A DNA stretch of 39,023 nucleotides from Fibrobacter sp. (GCA_017530965.1 JAFXLS010000016.1:1-39023), one strand, 5' to 3'; shown: positions 8,905 to 17,044, counted from the stretch's first letter. Notes: a model not told the origin generated them from the sequence alone. Numbers and translations are program-made.

Positions 8905-11900
8905 TGAAAATCCTGAAGGTTGAATTCGAAAATATTAACTGTATCGCGGGCAAATGGGAAATCGACTTTACGGATCCTTCTTATGCGCAGGCGGGTAACC
9001 GTTTCGTGATTAGCGGACAGACTGGTTCGGGCAAGACGTCGATTCTCGATGCGATTACGCTTGCTATTTACGGACGAACTCCGCGACAAGAAAAGATTTA
9101 TGGCAACGATGGAAACGGTGTCATGACAGCCGACAAGGGCAACTGTTTTGCCCAGGTGACTTACCAGTGCAAAAAGGGAACTTTCGTTTCCCGGTGGTCG
9201 CAGCGTAAGGGCCGCGACCGTGTCGATGGTCAGTTGCAGCCAGCCGAGGGCTTGGTCTATAGTGTCGATCGTCCCGATGAAAGAATTTTTGACGGCAAGA
9301 CGGGTTCTCGCGAAGAGTTGGCTCAGGCGAATACGAAAATTATCCAGCTGGATTATTCTGAATTTTGCCGCTCTATTATGCTTGCGCAGGGGGAATTTAG
9401 CAAGTTCCTGACATGTAACGAAAAGGAACGTGCCGAAATTCTGGAAAAGCTGAACGGTATGGAAAAGTACCGCCGCATCGCGGTGAAGGTGTCGGAACAC
9501 TGGTCCGAAAGTAAGCGAGCGAAGGATGAAGCCGAATCAAATCTCGGTACGTTGGCGGATTCAATTCCTAGCGCCGAACAAATAGCGGAACAACAGGAAA
9601 AACTTTCCGGTTTTCAGCAACGGGAATCTGAAATTTTCAAGGAACGCAGCCGCATTGATTCGTTGCTTGCGTGGCACAAGAACTTGGATGAAAAACAGGC
9701 GCTATTGCAAAAAGCTGAAGCGGCATTGCAGAAGGCAAATGACGACAAGACCCAATTTGCCGAAAGTGAATTGCGCTTGCAACAAGCCGAAAATGCCAAA
9801 GATTGTAGCCCGCTCTACCAGACGCTACGCAAATGGCGAGTAGACAAGGTTTCGTTAGAAAAAGAAAGGAATAGTTTGCAAAATTCGCTCGCTGAGGCTG
9901 AAAATGCCCTGACGAAACAGGGTGAAATCAAGGCTGCTGCCGAGACGGCGAAAAATGTGGCGGATGAATTCGTGTTGTCACATCGCACCCTCTGGGACGA
10001 GGTCCGTTCGCTCGATGTGAAAATTGCGGGTGCGTCGGAAAACCTGAAAATGGCAGGGAAACGCCGCGATGAGGCGACGCGTCAATTGAAGCTCCTGCAA
10101 GATGAACAGGCAAAGTCCCTTTTGGAAATGCAAACTTTCGAGACTCGTGAGAAGGATTTCCAGAAGAAAATTGCCGATTCTGTGGAAGACGAATCGCTCA
10201 AGGATGTCTTGCCGAAAAGCGAATTGCAGGTGAATGAACTGGAGTCCACTCGAAAGGAGTATGCGTCGGCGCAAAAGACGAAAAACGCAGCGACGCAGAT
10301 GATTGCTGATTTCCAAGTGGAGTTGGAAAGGACGCAAGGTGACCGCCATTCTTTGGATGATAAACTGCAGGAATTGTTCCGTAACGATGTGTTGGTGCTT
10401 GCAAATATTATCCAAAAGCACCTGGAAGATGGTGCGCCATGTCCGGTTTGTGGCTCCAGGGAACACCCGGCCTGTGATGGCGAATCGGTGGCTGTGACAG
10501 AAGATGAATCCCGTGCAGTAGATGTTGCTGCCAAGGTGCGCGAATTGAACAGTAAAATTCAGACTGCCGATGCCAAGCTGCAGGATTTGCAAAACAAGAA
10601 AATCCAGGCTGAATCCGACGAAAAGAATGCGTCTGAACTGATGCAAAAGTCGTGTGAAAAGGCTCAGACCATTATCGAAGAGGTCTCTGCGCTTTGGAAA
10701 CCTTGGCTGGAATTTGATAGCAAGAATGCTGCTATGCAGTTGGCGGATTTGAAAAGTCGCCGTGACGCGTTTGATGCAACGAAAAAGGAATTGGATCAGG
10801 TTTCTAATGATTTGAAAATCGTTAGGAGCCGTTACGAGAATGGTATCGAGACGGTTAACCGCGCCAAAGAGCAGCTGAAAATCGAGGAAGAATCCTTCGC
10901 AAAATCGCTAGATAGCCACAAAGAGCTTCAGGAACGTCGCTACGAAATCTTTGGCGAACAGAATGTCCAAGAGGCGGTTGACAAGGCCGAAACGGATTTG
11001 AAAACCGCGTGTGAAAACCTTGATGCAGCGGACAAGAAATTCCGCGAGATTGAAAATAACCGCAACACCCTTTCGACACGCCTCTCAGCATCGAAAGAGT
11101 CCTTGCAAAAACTTGCCGGAGAATTGACTCGGACAGAGACTGATTTTGCGGAGAAACTAGCCTCGAAGAACATCGCAAGCGAAGAGGAATTTTTGAAATT
11201 CGCGTTGCCGGAAAAGGAGTTTGCCGCCCTTTCGCTCCGTCGTGCCGAAATTGCCGAAGCGTTGGTTGCTTGCGGACAATCGCATCGCGATGCTCTTGAC
11301 GCATTGGAAAAGGTCAAGTCCGAAAGCCAAGATGCGACGCCGATGCAGGAACTTGAAACGCAAAAGAAAACCGCCGACGAAGAACTGAAGAAATTGCAGC
11401 AGGAATCGGGTGCGATTCAAGAGGCGATACGCACCTACAACAAACAGCAAAAGCAATTAGCTGAATTGCGTAAGGTTCTCGATGACAAATTGGCTGAATT
11501 TAACCGTTGGAATGTCATGAGAACCTGGTTCGGAAAGGCGGATGGTAGCGACTTTGTAACCTTTGTACAGGGACTTACTTTTAGATCGCTCTTGAAACTT
11601 GCCAACAGGCAACTGCTGCAAATGAAGGATCGCTATCAGTTGGTCATGTCGGGAGAATTGGGCTTTTGCGTCAAGGATGATTTCTTTGGCGAACCCCGCC
11701 GCACGAGTAACCTTTCGGGTGGTGAAAAATTCCTGGTCAGTCTCGCCTTCGCCCTGGGTATTGCAGAATATGCGAGCCGTAACGTTCGCGTAGATTCTTT
11801 GTTCATGGACGAGGGCTTCGGAACGCTTGATTCCGATACACTGAATGATGTACTCGATTGCCTGCGTGCTCAAGAAAGCAAGGGGAAAATGCTCGGAATC

Positions 11901-12029
11901 ATTACCCATGTGGAATCGGTGGTAGATAGCATTCCTCAGCGGATTGTTCTGGAACCGGTTGCGCAAGGGCATAGCATCATTAAGGGCCCCGGTGTGAGCA
12001 AAAAAATGTACATTATGTTATATGAGTAA
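8904..12029 (+). CDS. sbcC: Exonuclease subunit SbcC (Rad50 family SMC-like ATPase)
   Basis: A 1041-residue ATPase partner of SbcD. The N-terminal half-ATPase carries Walker A (GQTGSGKTS, about residues 39-47). Two long coiled-coil arms, rich in Glu, Lys, Ala and Gln, flank the zinc-hook CPVCG (Cys513 and Cys516), which sits exactly mid-protein and dimerises through Zn2+. The C-terminal half-ATPase has the signature NLSGGEKF near 935-943 and Walker B (DSLFMDEGFGTLD) near 965-977. All required parts are intact. The last eight bases overlap the start of a lipoprotein gene, and an internal TACATT element 7 bases before that start may give the lipoproteins their own promoter. Confidence 0.95.
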   Translation: MKILKVEFENINCIAGKWEIDFTDPSYAQAGNRFVISGQTGSGKTSILDAITLAIYGRTPRQEKIYGNDGNGVMTADKGNCFAQVTYQCKKGTFVSRWSQRKGRDRVDGQLQPAEGLVYSVDRPDERIFDGKTGSREELAQANTKIIQLDYSEFCRSIMLAQGEFSKFLTCNEKERAEILEKLNGMEKYRRIAVKVSEHWSESKRAKDEAESNLGTLADSIPSAEQIAEQQEKLSGFQQRESEIFKERSRIDSLLAWHKNLDEKQALLQKAEAALQKANDDKTQFAESELRLQQAENAKDCSPLYQTLRKWRVDKVSLEKERNSLQNSLAEAENALTKQGEIKAAAETAKNVADEFVLSHRTLWDEVRSLDVKIAGASENLKMAGKRRDEATRQLKLLQDEQAKSLLEMQTFETREKDFQKKIADSVEDESLKDVLPKSELQVNELESTRKEYASAQKTKNAATQMIADFQVELERTQGDRHSLDDKLQELFRNDVLVLANIIQKHLEDGAPCPVCGSREHPACDGESVAVTEDESRAVDVAAKVRELNSKIQTADAKLQDLQNKKIQAESDEKNASELMQKSCEKAQTIIEEVSALWKPWLEFDSKNAAMQLADLKSRRDAFDATKKELDQVSNDLKIVRSRYENGIETVNRAKEQLKIEEESFAKSLDSHKELQERRYEIFGEQNVQEAVDKAETDLKTACENLDAADKKFREIENNRNTLSTRLSASKESLQKLAGELTRTETDFAEKLASKNIASEEEFLKFALPEKEFAALSLRRAEIAEALVACGQSHRDALDALEKVKSESQDATPMQELETQKKTADEELKKLQQESGAIQEAIRTYNKQQKQLAELRKVLDDKLAEFNRWNVMRTWFGKADGSDFVTFVQGLTFRSLLKLANRQLLQMKDRYQLVMSGELGFCVKDDFFGEPRRTSNLSGGEKFLVSLAFALGIAEYASRNVRVDSLFMDEGFGTLDSDTLNDVLDCLRAQESKGKMLGIITHVESVVDSIPQRIVLEPVAQGHSIIKGPGVSKKMYIMLYE
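12009..12014 (+). promoter_or_regulatory. Possible internal promoter for the lipoprotein pair (TACATT)
   Basis: TACATT lies within the last codons of sbcC and ends 7 bases before the ATG at 12022, which lacks a Shine-Dalgarno sequence. The same TACATT-N7-ATG arrangement is found at 22587-22602. The alternative is simple translational coupling to sbcC. Confidence 0.35.
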
Positions 12030-12648
12030 ACTGTATTCTGGAATATTTCTTTCTTTGCTCGCTTCCCTAGGACTATTCAGCGCCTGTGGCGAGGTTGATT
12101 CTCCTCCACCCTCTTACAGCCAGACATGTGCAGATGTGGCGGAATTTGAAGGCTTTCAAGAGAGTTTTGGCGATTACAAAGAGGGGAAAACGATTGCTTA
12201 CAGGCATTCGGATGGTTACCTGTTTTCTCTCACGGTTGTCAGTAGGGATAAGTACATTGATGAAACCTTCTGCTTAAGGCGTATGAACACGTTGCTGGAA
12301 TCGGCCTATCCCATCTATTCCATTTCGATTTCTGCCGAAGCGCCTTCGTTCTACTTCGATGAAAAGGACAAGCTGAATCGTGATGCAGTGGAAGTCCGTT
12401 TCGGCCAATACCTCTTTACGCTCAAGAATCCCCTTGCCTTTACAGGTAAAGCGGACTCGTCCTTTATTGATACCTTGAAAGTGAATGGTGTCACTTATAC
12501 GGATGTTGCCGTAAGTGAAGGACGTATAAAGGGAGCTCGGGGGGAAATGGTCTCGTCAGATGCTAAGCTGTACTACCAGACAAAGAATGGTATCTTGAAA
12601 ATCGAATTGGAAGACGGTAGTTATATCGCTATCAATGAGGAGGACTAA
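12022..12648 (+). CDS. Putative lipoprotein of unknown function (first of a pair)
   Basis: A 208-residue exported lipoprotein with a hydrophobic signal ending in FSAC, lipidation at Cys22. The mature part is beta-rich and not recognised. Near its end it has DTLKVNGVTYTDV, then a spacer, then YYQTKNGILKIELEDGS. The next gene has the matching DSLKVGDSTYYDV and YYGIHDGLVKVV, so the two look like diverged paralogues sharing a C-terminal module. It overlaps sbcC by eight bases and its TAA overlaps the next ATG, so it is part of the sbcDC transcript or starts from an internal promoter in sbcC. No functional link between these lipoproteins and DNA repair is known to me. Confidence 0.8.
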   Translation: MSKLYSGIFLSLLASLGLFSACGEVDSPPPSYSQTCADVAEFEGFQESFGDYKEGKTIAYRHSDGYLFSLTVVSRDKYIDETFCLRRMNTLLESAYPIYSISISAEAPSFYFDEKDKLNRDAVEVRFGQYLFTLKNPLAFTGKADSSFIDTLKVNGVTYTDVAVSEGRIKGARGEMVSSDAKLYYQTKNGILKIELEDGSYIAINEED

Positions 12649-13478
12649 TGAAGAATAAGCTGATTCTCCTTGCGGTTGGCGCATTGCTTTGGGCTTGCGG
12701 TGATGACGACAGTAGCGAAATTTACAAGATTGAACCTGCTAGCGGCATTCAGGTTTTACTGGATGGCGAAAAAGGTTTCAGCAAGGATTCTGTCATATAT
12801 CTGGCGGATTCCGTCAAGTTTGTAGATAAATTAAATCAGTCCGCCGACTTCGGTGAAAAGGATCACCCTAAACTGGTTTACTTCGCCAAGGCGGTGGCGT
12901 CTGCCATCGATATCGAGCTGCAGGCGCTTCCCGATGCTGGTGAAGGAACCATTGTTGTTTCCTGCCATCCGAGCCAGGATAGGAAAATCTATTTCTATGA
13001 ACCTGTGTTCCCAGCAACGCAAGATGGTTACACACTGAAAATGGTGGATTCCCTCAAGGTCGGCGATTCCACGTATTACGATGTTCTGAAATTTGATGCG
13101 TCTAAAAGCGATTTTAACCTTTGTAGCGTTTCTGCGTTCTACTACGGGATCCATGACGGCCTTGTCAAGGTCGTGAGCAAGAACGGTGTTGAACTGAATC
13201 GTGTCCCTGCGAAGGTTTACAAAAAAGCCGAAGAACGCAGGGAGAAGGAACGGGCCATTGCCGACTCCATTGCTCAGGCGGTAGCGGATTCTATCATTAA
13301 GGCGAATATGGTCGCCCAAGAAGATGAAGCTATCCAAGAAGATGATGACCAAGAAGATGATGATTCAGAAATTGAAATTCCCCAGGAAGTCCAGGACCTG
13401 GTAGACTCCATTACGGAATGCATCAAGAGGGCGTATTCTTCCGGTTCCCTTTCGGCACTCAAAGAATGCGGAATCTAG
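12648..13478 (+). CDS. Putative lipoprotein with acidic C-terminal region (second of a pair)
   Basis: A 276-residue lipoprotein with a short signal and lipobox LWAC (Cys17), followed by an Asp-rich start (GDDDSSE). The middle carries DSLKVGDSTYYDV and YYGIHDGLVKVV, matching the module in the preceding gene. After this comes a charged helix (KKAEERREKERAIADS) and a run of Asp and Glu (about residues 223-243). The C-terminus contains two Cys (ECIKRAY and KECGI) that could form a disulfide. The start has a strong Shine-Dalgarno site (GAGGAGGA) and a one-base overlap with the gene before. A hairpin terminator follows the stop. Function unknown; cell-envelope location is inferred from the lipobox. 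Confidence 0.8.
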   Translation: MKNKLILLAVGALLWACGDDDSSEIYKIEPASGIQVLLDGEKGFSKDSVIYLADSVKFVDKLNQSADFGEKDHPKLVYFAKAVASAIDIELQALPDAGEGTIVVSCHPSQDRKIYFYEPVFPATQDGYTLKMVDSLKVGDSTYYDVLKFDASKSDFNLCSVSAFYYGIHDGLVKVVSKNGVELNRVPAKVYKKAEERREKERAIADSIAQAVADSIIKANMVAQEDEAIQEDDDQEDDDSEIEIPQEVQDLVDSITECIKRAYSSGSLSALKECGI

Positions 13479-13493
13479 AATTTTATTAGCGGG

Positions 13494-13536
13494 GGCTCTC
13501 CATTAACGATTCGTTAATTCGGGGAGCCTGTTTTTT
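13494..13536 (+). terminator. Rho-independent terminator behind the sbcDC-lipoprotein cluster
   Basis: Outer arms GGCTCTCC (13494-13501) and GGGGAGCC (13521-13528) enclose a second, perfect palindrome (ATTAACGA and TCGTTAAT). Six T follow at 13531-13536. The TATATT of the next gene begins two bases after the T-run. Confidence 0.85.
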
Positions 13537-13537
13537 A

Positions 13538-13562
13538 TATATTAGGGGTAACCCCATTGGGG
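13538..13562 (+). promoter_or_regulatory. Promoter and short 5' leader hairpin of the next lipoprotein gene
   Basis: TATATT at 13538-13543 predicts a start site near 13550. The leader then holds CCCC-ATT-GGGG (13552-13562), whose 3' arm abuts the GGAGGGAGGA Shine-Dalgarno region. An alternative GGGG-TAA-CCCC pairing (13545-13555) is also possible. It may tune translation or protect the 5' end; this is inference. Confidence 0.4.
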
Positions 13563-13572
13563 AGGGAGGAAT

Positions 13573-14352
13573 ATGAAGAAGAAAATATGGACTGCGCTTG
13601 GGGCGCTGTTTTGTCTTGTAATTCTATTTTCGGCTTGCTCTGATGACAAATCGAGCTCGCCTTCGGCTGTCAGCGAAGATCCTGGGATTATAACGTCCGA
13701 CGCGAAATCTTCGTCAAGTGCTGGTGAAATTCCTGCATCAAGTGCGAGTCCGCAGTCTAGTGCAGGCGCAATCCCGCTGCCAGGTGAATCTCAGAAATCG
13801 TCTTCGTCATTTGCTTATCCATGGTCGGATGCTTACTCGTCTGATGGCGTCTACTATAATCCTGGAGCCTGTTGTCCAGATACGGTCTACATAGAAAACG
13901 GTAATGTCGTAAGAACTCATACACGGGAGTCGGGAGTGTGCCCCCCGCCAAGTGTTGTAATGATTTCTTGTGAGCCGCCTGTTCAAGTCGACTTGGATTC
14001 TACTAGGGAGGCCGAAACAAGGACTAATAAGAAAGTTCCGACCATTACGATTTACGAATGTCTGGCGCGGACAGAGGTGTTGTTGAAAAAGGGGGCGGAT
14101 AGTCTCAAAAAGGCCCTTCCGATTGAAGGTAGTGACGGTTCTGTTCAAATTGAGTATTGGCAAGATAAATATTGTGGCGCCAATGCCAATTTGTTGTTTG
14201 AACGTTCTGGCGATACGTTATCTGTGAATTTGGCGGAATCCCAATTGTCGGCGGATTGCAATTTGCATTGCAGGTCCCGAATAGATGTTCCGGACTCATT
14301 GCAAGATTTCTCGTATTTCAGTTTTGAATGCTATACTTACGAACTTTGGTAA
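13573..14352 (+). CDS. Putative Cys-rich lipoprotein with Ser-rich linker
   Basis: A 259-residue lipoprotein. The signal is MKKK plus a hydrophobic core ending in FSAC (lipid Cys22). A low-complexity linker of Ser, Ala and Pro (SSSPS, SSSAGEIP, SSAGAIP, KSSSSF) extends to about residue 80, a style common in Fibrobacter surface lipoproteins. The compact C-terminal domain (about 85-259) has at least nine Cys (ACC, GVC, ISC, YEC, KYC, DCNLHC, FEC), suggesting several disulfides in an extracytoplasmic fold. I do not recognise the domain. The gene has an excellent Shine-Dalgarno sequence and its own promoter. A long non-coding stretch follows, so it is probably transcribed alone. Confidence 0.78.
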   Translation: MKKKIWTALGALFCLVILFSACSDDKSSSPSAVSEDPGIITSDAKSSSSAGEIPASSASPQSSAGAIPLPGESQKSSSSFAYPWSDAYSSDGVYYNPGACCPDTVYIENGNVVRTHTRESGVCPPPSVVMISCEPPVQVDLDSTREAETRTNKKVPTITIYECLARTEVLLKKGADSLKKALPIEGSDGSVQIEYWQDKYCGANANLLFERSGDTLSVNLAESQLSADCNLHCRSRIDVPDSLQDFSYFSFECYTYELW

Positions 14353-14664
14353 ATTTATCTAGTTAGTGTGAAAAACGTGATTTTGAAGTAGTTCTAGAGG
14401 CGTAGGTTTCGTGCAAGAATTTTCATTTTGACAGCTGAAGCATGACTTCAGCGATACAAAAGGGCCTGACTAGCTCTCTAGGTTTACTATATTTTTGTGC
14501 AGTAAAACAAATGTTCACTACTTTTTAAAGTTTGTGAGGTGCACATGGCCCTAGAAAACATGGATTTGGAGCAAAGTTTTTTTGTTGGTTGTTTCGTAAT
14601 ACATTTTTGTATCTTTGGCGTGCTATAATTTAATCACGCAAATTAATAACGGTTAGGAAATCAT
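14353..14664 (+). other. 312-base intergenic stretch without a convincing gene
   Basis: AT-rich. It holds a perfect 7-bp inverted repeat (GCTGAAG-CATGA-CTTCAGC, 14434-14452) without a T-run, and a TATATTTTTG promoter-like box near 14490. A 27-codon ORF at 14545-14628 (MALENMDLEQS, then a hydrophobic end) has no Shine-Dalgarno support. TATAAT near 14622 is a likely promoter for the barrel protein that follows. Confidence 0.5.
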
Positions 14665-15426
14665 ATGTTCAAGAAAATCATTCTTGCAAGTGCGCTTGCA
14701 GCTGTCTCGTCTTTTGCCGCTTGGGATTTGTTCCCCGTTCTTGAAAACCACAAGGGACAGACTAGGTTTACCTCTAATTACACCACATACTCTGATGAGG
14801 GCGAGCAATACCACTCCCTTAATCTCTCGTTAGGTTCCCGATACACGATTTTTCCAGACTTGGAACTTGCGCTCGTCGTTCCATACCATGTGTTCTCGTA
14901 CTATGGTGAAAATAAATTAGGGACGGACGGAACAGGTAGAATCCGTCTTTTAACCCGTTATCAGTTTATTCCCACCATGAACGTGTTTGCGGATATTTAT
15001 TTCCCCAATGAATATGTCCGCTACGAAGATCCTTGGTATTTTATCTTCGGTTTGCAATTTTCAAGAAAAATCAACCAGCTGTTCAACTTCGGATCCCAAC
15101 TTGCAACAGAGACGCGCACAAAGGGAGATTATGACGACATTCCTTTAACCACATTCGCTGCATTGGAACTTGACTTTACCGTTACGGAAAACTTTGCTCC
15201 GTACATCAAAACGATGGGCGATCTACGTCTCGGAATGTTCACAGACCACGGATACCAATTCTCTCATGGCGGCGGTGATTTATATATTGCCTCGAATATC
15301 GGTGTGAAATACGACTTTAACGAGACCTTTTCCATCGACGCTTGTGCTGGAATTGGTAGATGGGTTAACATAGATGGCAGTCCTCTCGCTATAGGTGCTG
15401 CATTAGACCTTTTGATGAATTTCTAA
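14665..15426 (+). CDS. Putative outer-membrane beta-barrel protein
   Basis: A 253-residue exported protein. The signal peptide (MFKKIILASALAAVSSFA) should be cut after Ala18. The mature chain is a succession of short amphipathic strands with alternating polar and aromatic residues, separated by turns (RFTSNYTTYS, LNLSLGSRYTI, LELALVVPYHVF, RIRLLTRYQF, WYFIFGLQFS, NIGVKYDF), and it ends in Phe (LDLLMNF), the usual barrel end signal. It resembles the small transporter-like or phenol-degradation MetA-like barrels, but the family is uncertain. The start is supported by TTAGGAAA 6 bases upstream of the ATG and by a TATAAT about 35 bases upstream, so this gene has a normal leader, unlike its neighbour radA. 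It appears monocistronic. Confidence 0.75.
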   Translation: MFKKIILASALAAVSSFAAWDLFPVLENHKGQTRFTSNYTTYSDEGEQYHSLNLSLGSRYTIFPDLELALVVPYHVFSYYGENKLGTDGTGRIRLLTRYQFIPTMNVFADIYFPNEYVRYEDPWYFIFGLQFSRKINQLFNFGSQLATETRTKGDYDDIPLTTFAALELDFTVTENFAPYIKTMGDLRLGMFTDHGYQFSHGGGDLYIASNIGVKYDFNETFSIDACAGIGRWVNIDGSPLAIGAALDLLMNF

Positions 15427-15458
15427 AATTAGTGCTTTTTTGAGCATTTATATACGCC

Positions 15459-15475
15459 TGACAATTTGTGTCAGG
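15459..15475 (+). promoter_or_regulatory. Dyad operator upstream of radA, shared with sbcD
   Basis: TGACA-ATTTG-TGTCA followed by GG, part of a longer palindrome CCTGACA-N5-TGTCAGG (15457-15475). It matches the sbcD site at 17 of 18 positions over TGACA[A/T]TTTGTGTCAGGT and has the same 10-base distance to TATATT. Confidence 0.65.
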
Positions 15476-15485
15476 TGCATTTTGT

Positions 15486-15491
15486 TATATT
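15486..15491 (+). promoter_or_regulatory. TATATT promoter element of radA (leaderless)
   Basis: Ends 7 bases before the preferred radA ATG at 15499; no Shine-Dalgarno sequence intervenes. Confidence 0.6.
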
Positions 15492-15511
15492 AGTGCACAT
15501 GGTAGCACTAA
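15490..15511 (+). promoter_or_regulatory. Dyad over the radA start codon
   Basis: Perfect 7-bp arms TTAGTGC and GCACTAA enclose an 8-base centre that contains the ATG (15499-15501). It could be a second operator over the start site or an mRNA hairpin with the start in its loop. TGCAC-ATGG-TAGCA inside it matches the reported Fibrobacter LexA box (TGCNC-N4-GTGCA) with two mismatches in the second half. Confidence 0.4.
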
Positions 15512-16893
15512 ATAAATCGAAAGCAAAAAAAGAAATTGAATTCCTTTGCACCGAATGCGGCAATACCACGCCCAAGTGGGCGGGTAAGTGCCCCTTTTGC
15601 GGGGCGTGGAGCAGCCTTAAGGAACATGTGGTCGAGAACGTTCTCGAAGGGGGGCGTGCTTCCCGAGGCCTCGGCGGTCCTGTTCATAAGGTGGTGCCGC
15701 TGAAGGATGTCGCTGCTGAAGATACGCGGCGGCTGAGCTCCGCCAATGTCGAATTTGACCGGGTGCTGGGTGGCGGGCTTGCGCCAGGTTCCCTGGTGCT
15801 CATTGGTGGCGATCCTGGAATCGGCAAGTCTACATTAGTGCTGTCCACTCTCGCCACCATGACAGCCGCCGGCGTCAAGACGCTTTACGTAAGTGGCGAA
15901 GAGAGTGCGGTGCAGGTGAAGCTCCGTAGCGAACGCCTGAATGTGGCGGGTTCCGATATGCTCTTGCTTTGCGAAACCAGCCTCGAAAAAATATTGCAGC
16001 AGGCGCAGGAACTCAAGCCGCAAGTACTCGTCATCGATTCCATCCAGACGGTTTATAAGGAAAATCTTTCGGGGACTCCCGGGTGTGCCACGCAGCTTCG
16101 CGAATGTACGCTGGACCTGATGGTTTTTGCCAAGAATACGGGCTGCATCACCATTCTAATCGGGCACGTGACCAAGGACGGCCAGATTGCGGGCCCCCGC
16201 ATTTTGGAACACATGGTCGATACGGTAGTCTACTTCGAAGGCGATCGCAATCACCAGTATCGCATTCTCCGTACCATCAAGAACCGTTTCGGCGCAACGG
16301 ATGAAATAGGCGTATTCGAGATGACGGGACACGGGCTTTCTCCGGTGGAAAATCCGAGCCGTGTGTTCTTGCAAGAAAATGTCCCTCCGACGCCCGGAAG
16401 CGTGGTTTGTTGCACTATGGAAGGAACGCGGGCGATGCTCTTCGAGACGCAGGCGCTTGTGAGTTCGACTACGTTTGCGGTGCCCCAGCGTGTGGCTGCC
16501 GGAATTGACCCCAAGCGCCTTACCATTATTCTGGCGCTGCTTGAAAAGTTTGGCGGTGTTGTTGTAGGTGCTTCCGACGTGTTCGTGTCGATTGCCGGCG
16601 GGCTGAAGGTCTCCGACACTTCGTCGGACCTCGCCCTTGCCCTCGCTGTCGCAAGCAACCACCTCGCGATTCCGCTCGGCCGCCAGTGCATTGTAATCGG
16701 AGAACTTGGACTGTCAGGCGAGGTCCGCTCCGTGAGCCTTCTGGAACAAAGGCTCAAGGAAGCCCGCCGCCTGGGAATCACCGAAGCGGTGGTGCCTGCG
16801 GGCGGTCGCCTGCCCGAAAACACCTCCGGCATGAAGATCGTCCAGGTACACACCCTCTCCGACGCTGTAAACTGGTTGATGGGTAAGAAGTAA
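15499..16893 (+). CDS. radA: DNA repair protein RadA (RecA-like branch-migration helicase)
   Basis: A 464-residue RecA paralogue that drives branch migration during recombinational repair. The N-terminal zinc finger has C17, C20, C31 and C34 (CTECGNTTPKWAGKCPFC). Walker A (GGDPGIGKST) begins near residue 103, the RadA-specific KNRFG motif lies near 261-265, and a Lon-like C-terminal domain ends the protein. The frame is open back to a TTG at 15466, but that TTG lies in the dyad operator and upstream of TATATT. The ATG at 15499, 7 bases after TATATT, is therefore the better start. It shares its operator with sbcD, tying two repair genes into one regulon. It is transcribed alone; a repeat and hairpin region follows. 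Confidence 0.95.
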   Translation: MVALNKSKAKKEIEFLCTECGNTTPKWAGKCPFCGAWSSLKEHVVENVLEGGRASRGLGGPVHKVVPLKDVAAEDTRRLSSANVEFDRVLGGGLAPGSLVLIGGDPGIGKSTLVLSTLATMTAAGVKTLYVSGEESAVQVKLRSERLNVAGSDMLLLCETSLEKILQQAQELKPQVLVIDSIQTVYKENLSGTPGCATQLRECTLDLMVFAKNTGCITILIGHVTKDGQIAGPRILEHMVDTVVYFEGDRNHQYRILRTIKNRFGATDEIGVFEMTGHGLSPVENPSRVFLQENVPPTPGSVVCCTMEGTRAMLFETQALVSSTTFAVPQRVAAGIDPKRLTIILALLEKFGGVVVGASDVFVSIAGGLKVSDTSSDLALALAVASNHLAIPLGRQCIVIGELGLSGEVRSVSLLEQRLKEARRLGITEAVVPAGGRLPENTSGMKIVQVHTLSDAVNWLMGKK

Positions 16894-16902
16894 CACGGGC
16901 AC

Positions 16903-16923
16903 GAGCGGTCTTTTGTGAGCAAC
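16903..16923 (+). repeat. 21-bp direct repeat, copy 1
   Basis: Begins GAGCGGTC and ends TGAGCAAC. It is identical to 16996-17016 and lies three bases before a GC-rich hairpin. It could be a member of a dispersed repeat family associated with transcript ends. Confidence 0.8.
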
Positions 16924-16926
16924 AAA

Positions 16927-16948
16927 GCCCCAAGCGTTAAGCTGGGGC
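16927..16948 (+). terminator. Hairpin behind radA (weak terminator)
   Basis: GCCCCA-A-GC and GCTGGGGC form a GC-rich stem with one bulged A and a 5-base loop. There is no T-tract after it, so it may be Rho-assisted or protect the 3' end rather than terminate by itself. Confidence 0.5.
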
Positions 16949-16995
16949 GGTTGCGAGAGCGAGGCGATATCACATTTTTAATCTGCGATAGAGCC

Positions 16996-17016
16996 GAGCG
17001 GTCTTTTGTGAGCAAC
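16996..17016 (+). repeat. 21-bp direct repeat, copy 2
   Basis: Exact second copy of 16903-16923, 93 bp downstream, again directly before a hairpin (17025-17044). Confidence 0.8.
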
Positions 17017-17024
17017 TAAAAAAA

Positions 17025-17044
17025 GCCTCGGTTTTAACCGAGGC
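17025..17044 (-). terminator. Terminator of the pentapeptide gene, possibly bidirectional
   Basis: Perfect 9-bp stem (GCCTCGGTT and AACCGAGGC) with a 2-base TT spacer. On the minus strand it is followed by a run of seven T (the A-run 17018-17024), a textbook terminator for the minus-strand gene ending at 17071. On the plus strand the T-tract is weak. Confidence 0.85.

Noticed and set aside
14545..14628. 27-codon ORF between the lipoprotein and barrel genes
   Set aside because: No Shine-Dalgarno sequence, no close TAnnTT element and no recognisable pattern. Kept only as part of the intergenic description.
15466..15498. TTG start for radA
   Set aside because: It lies inside the dyad operator and upstream of TATATT; the added residues are not part of the RadA family.
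16903..17016. The two 21-bp repeats as a CRISPR remnant
   Set aside because: Only two copies, a 72-bp spacing sequence containing a hairpin, no internal dyad in the repeat and no cas genes.
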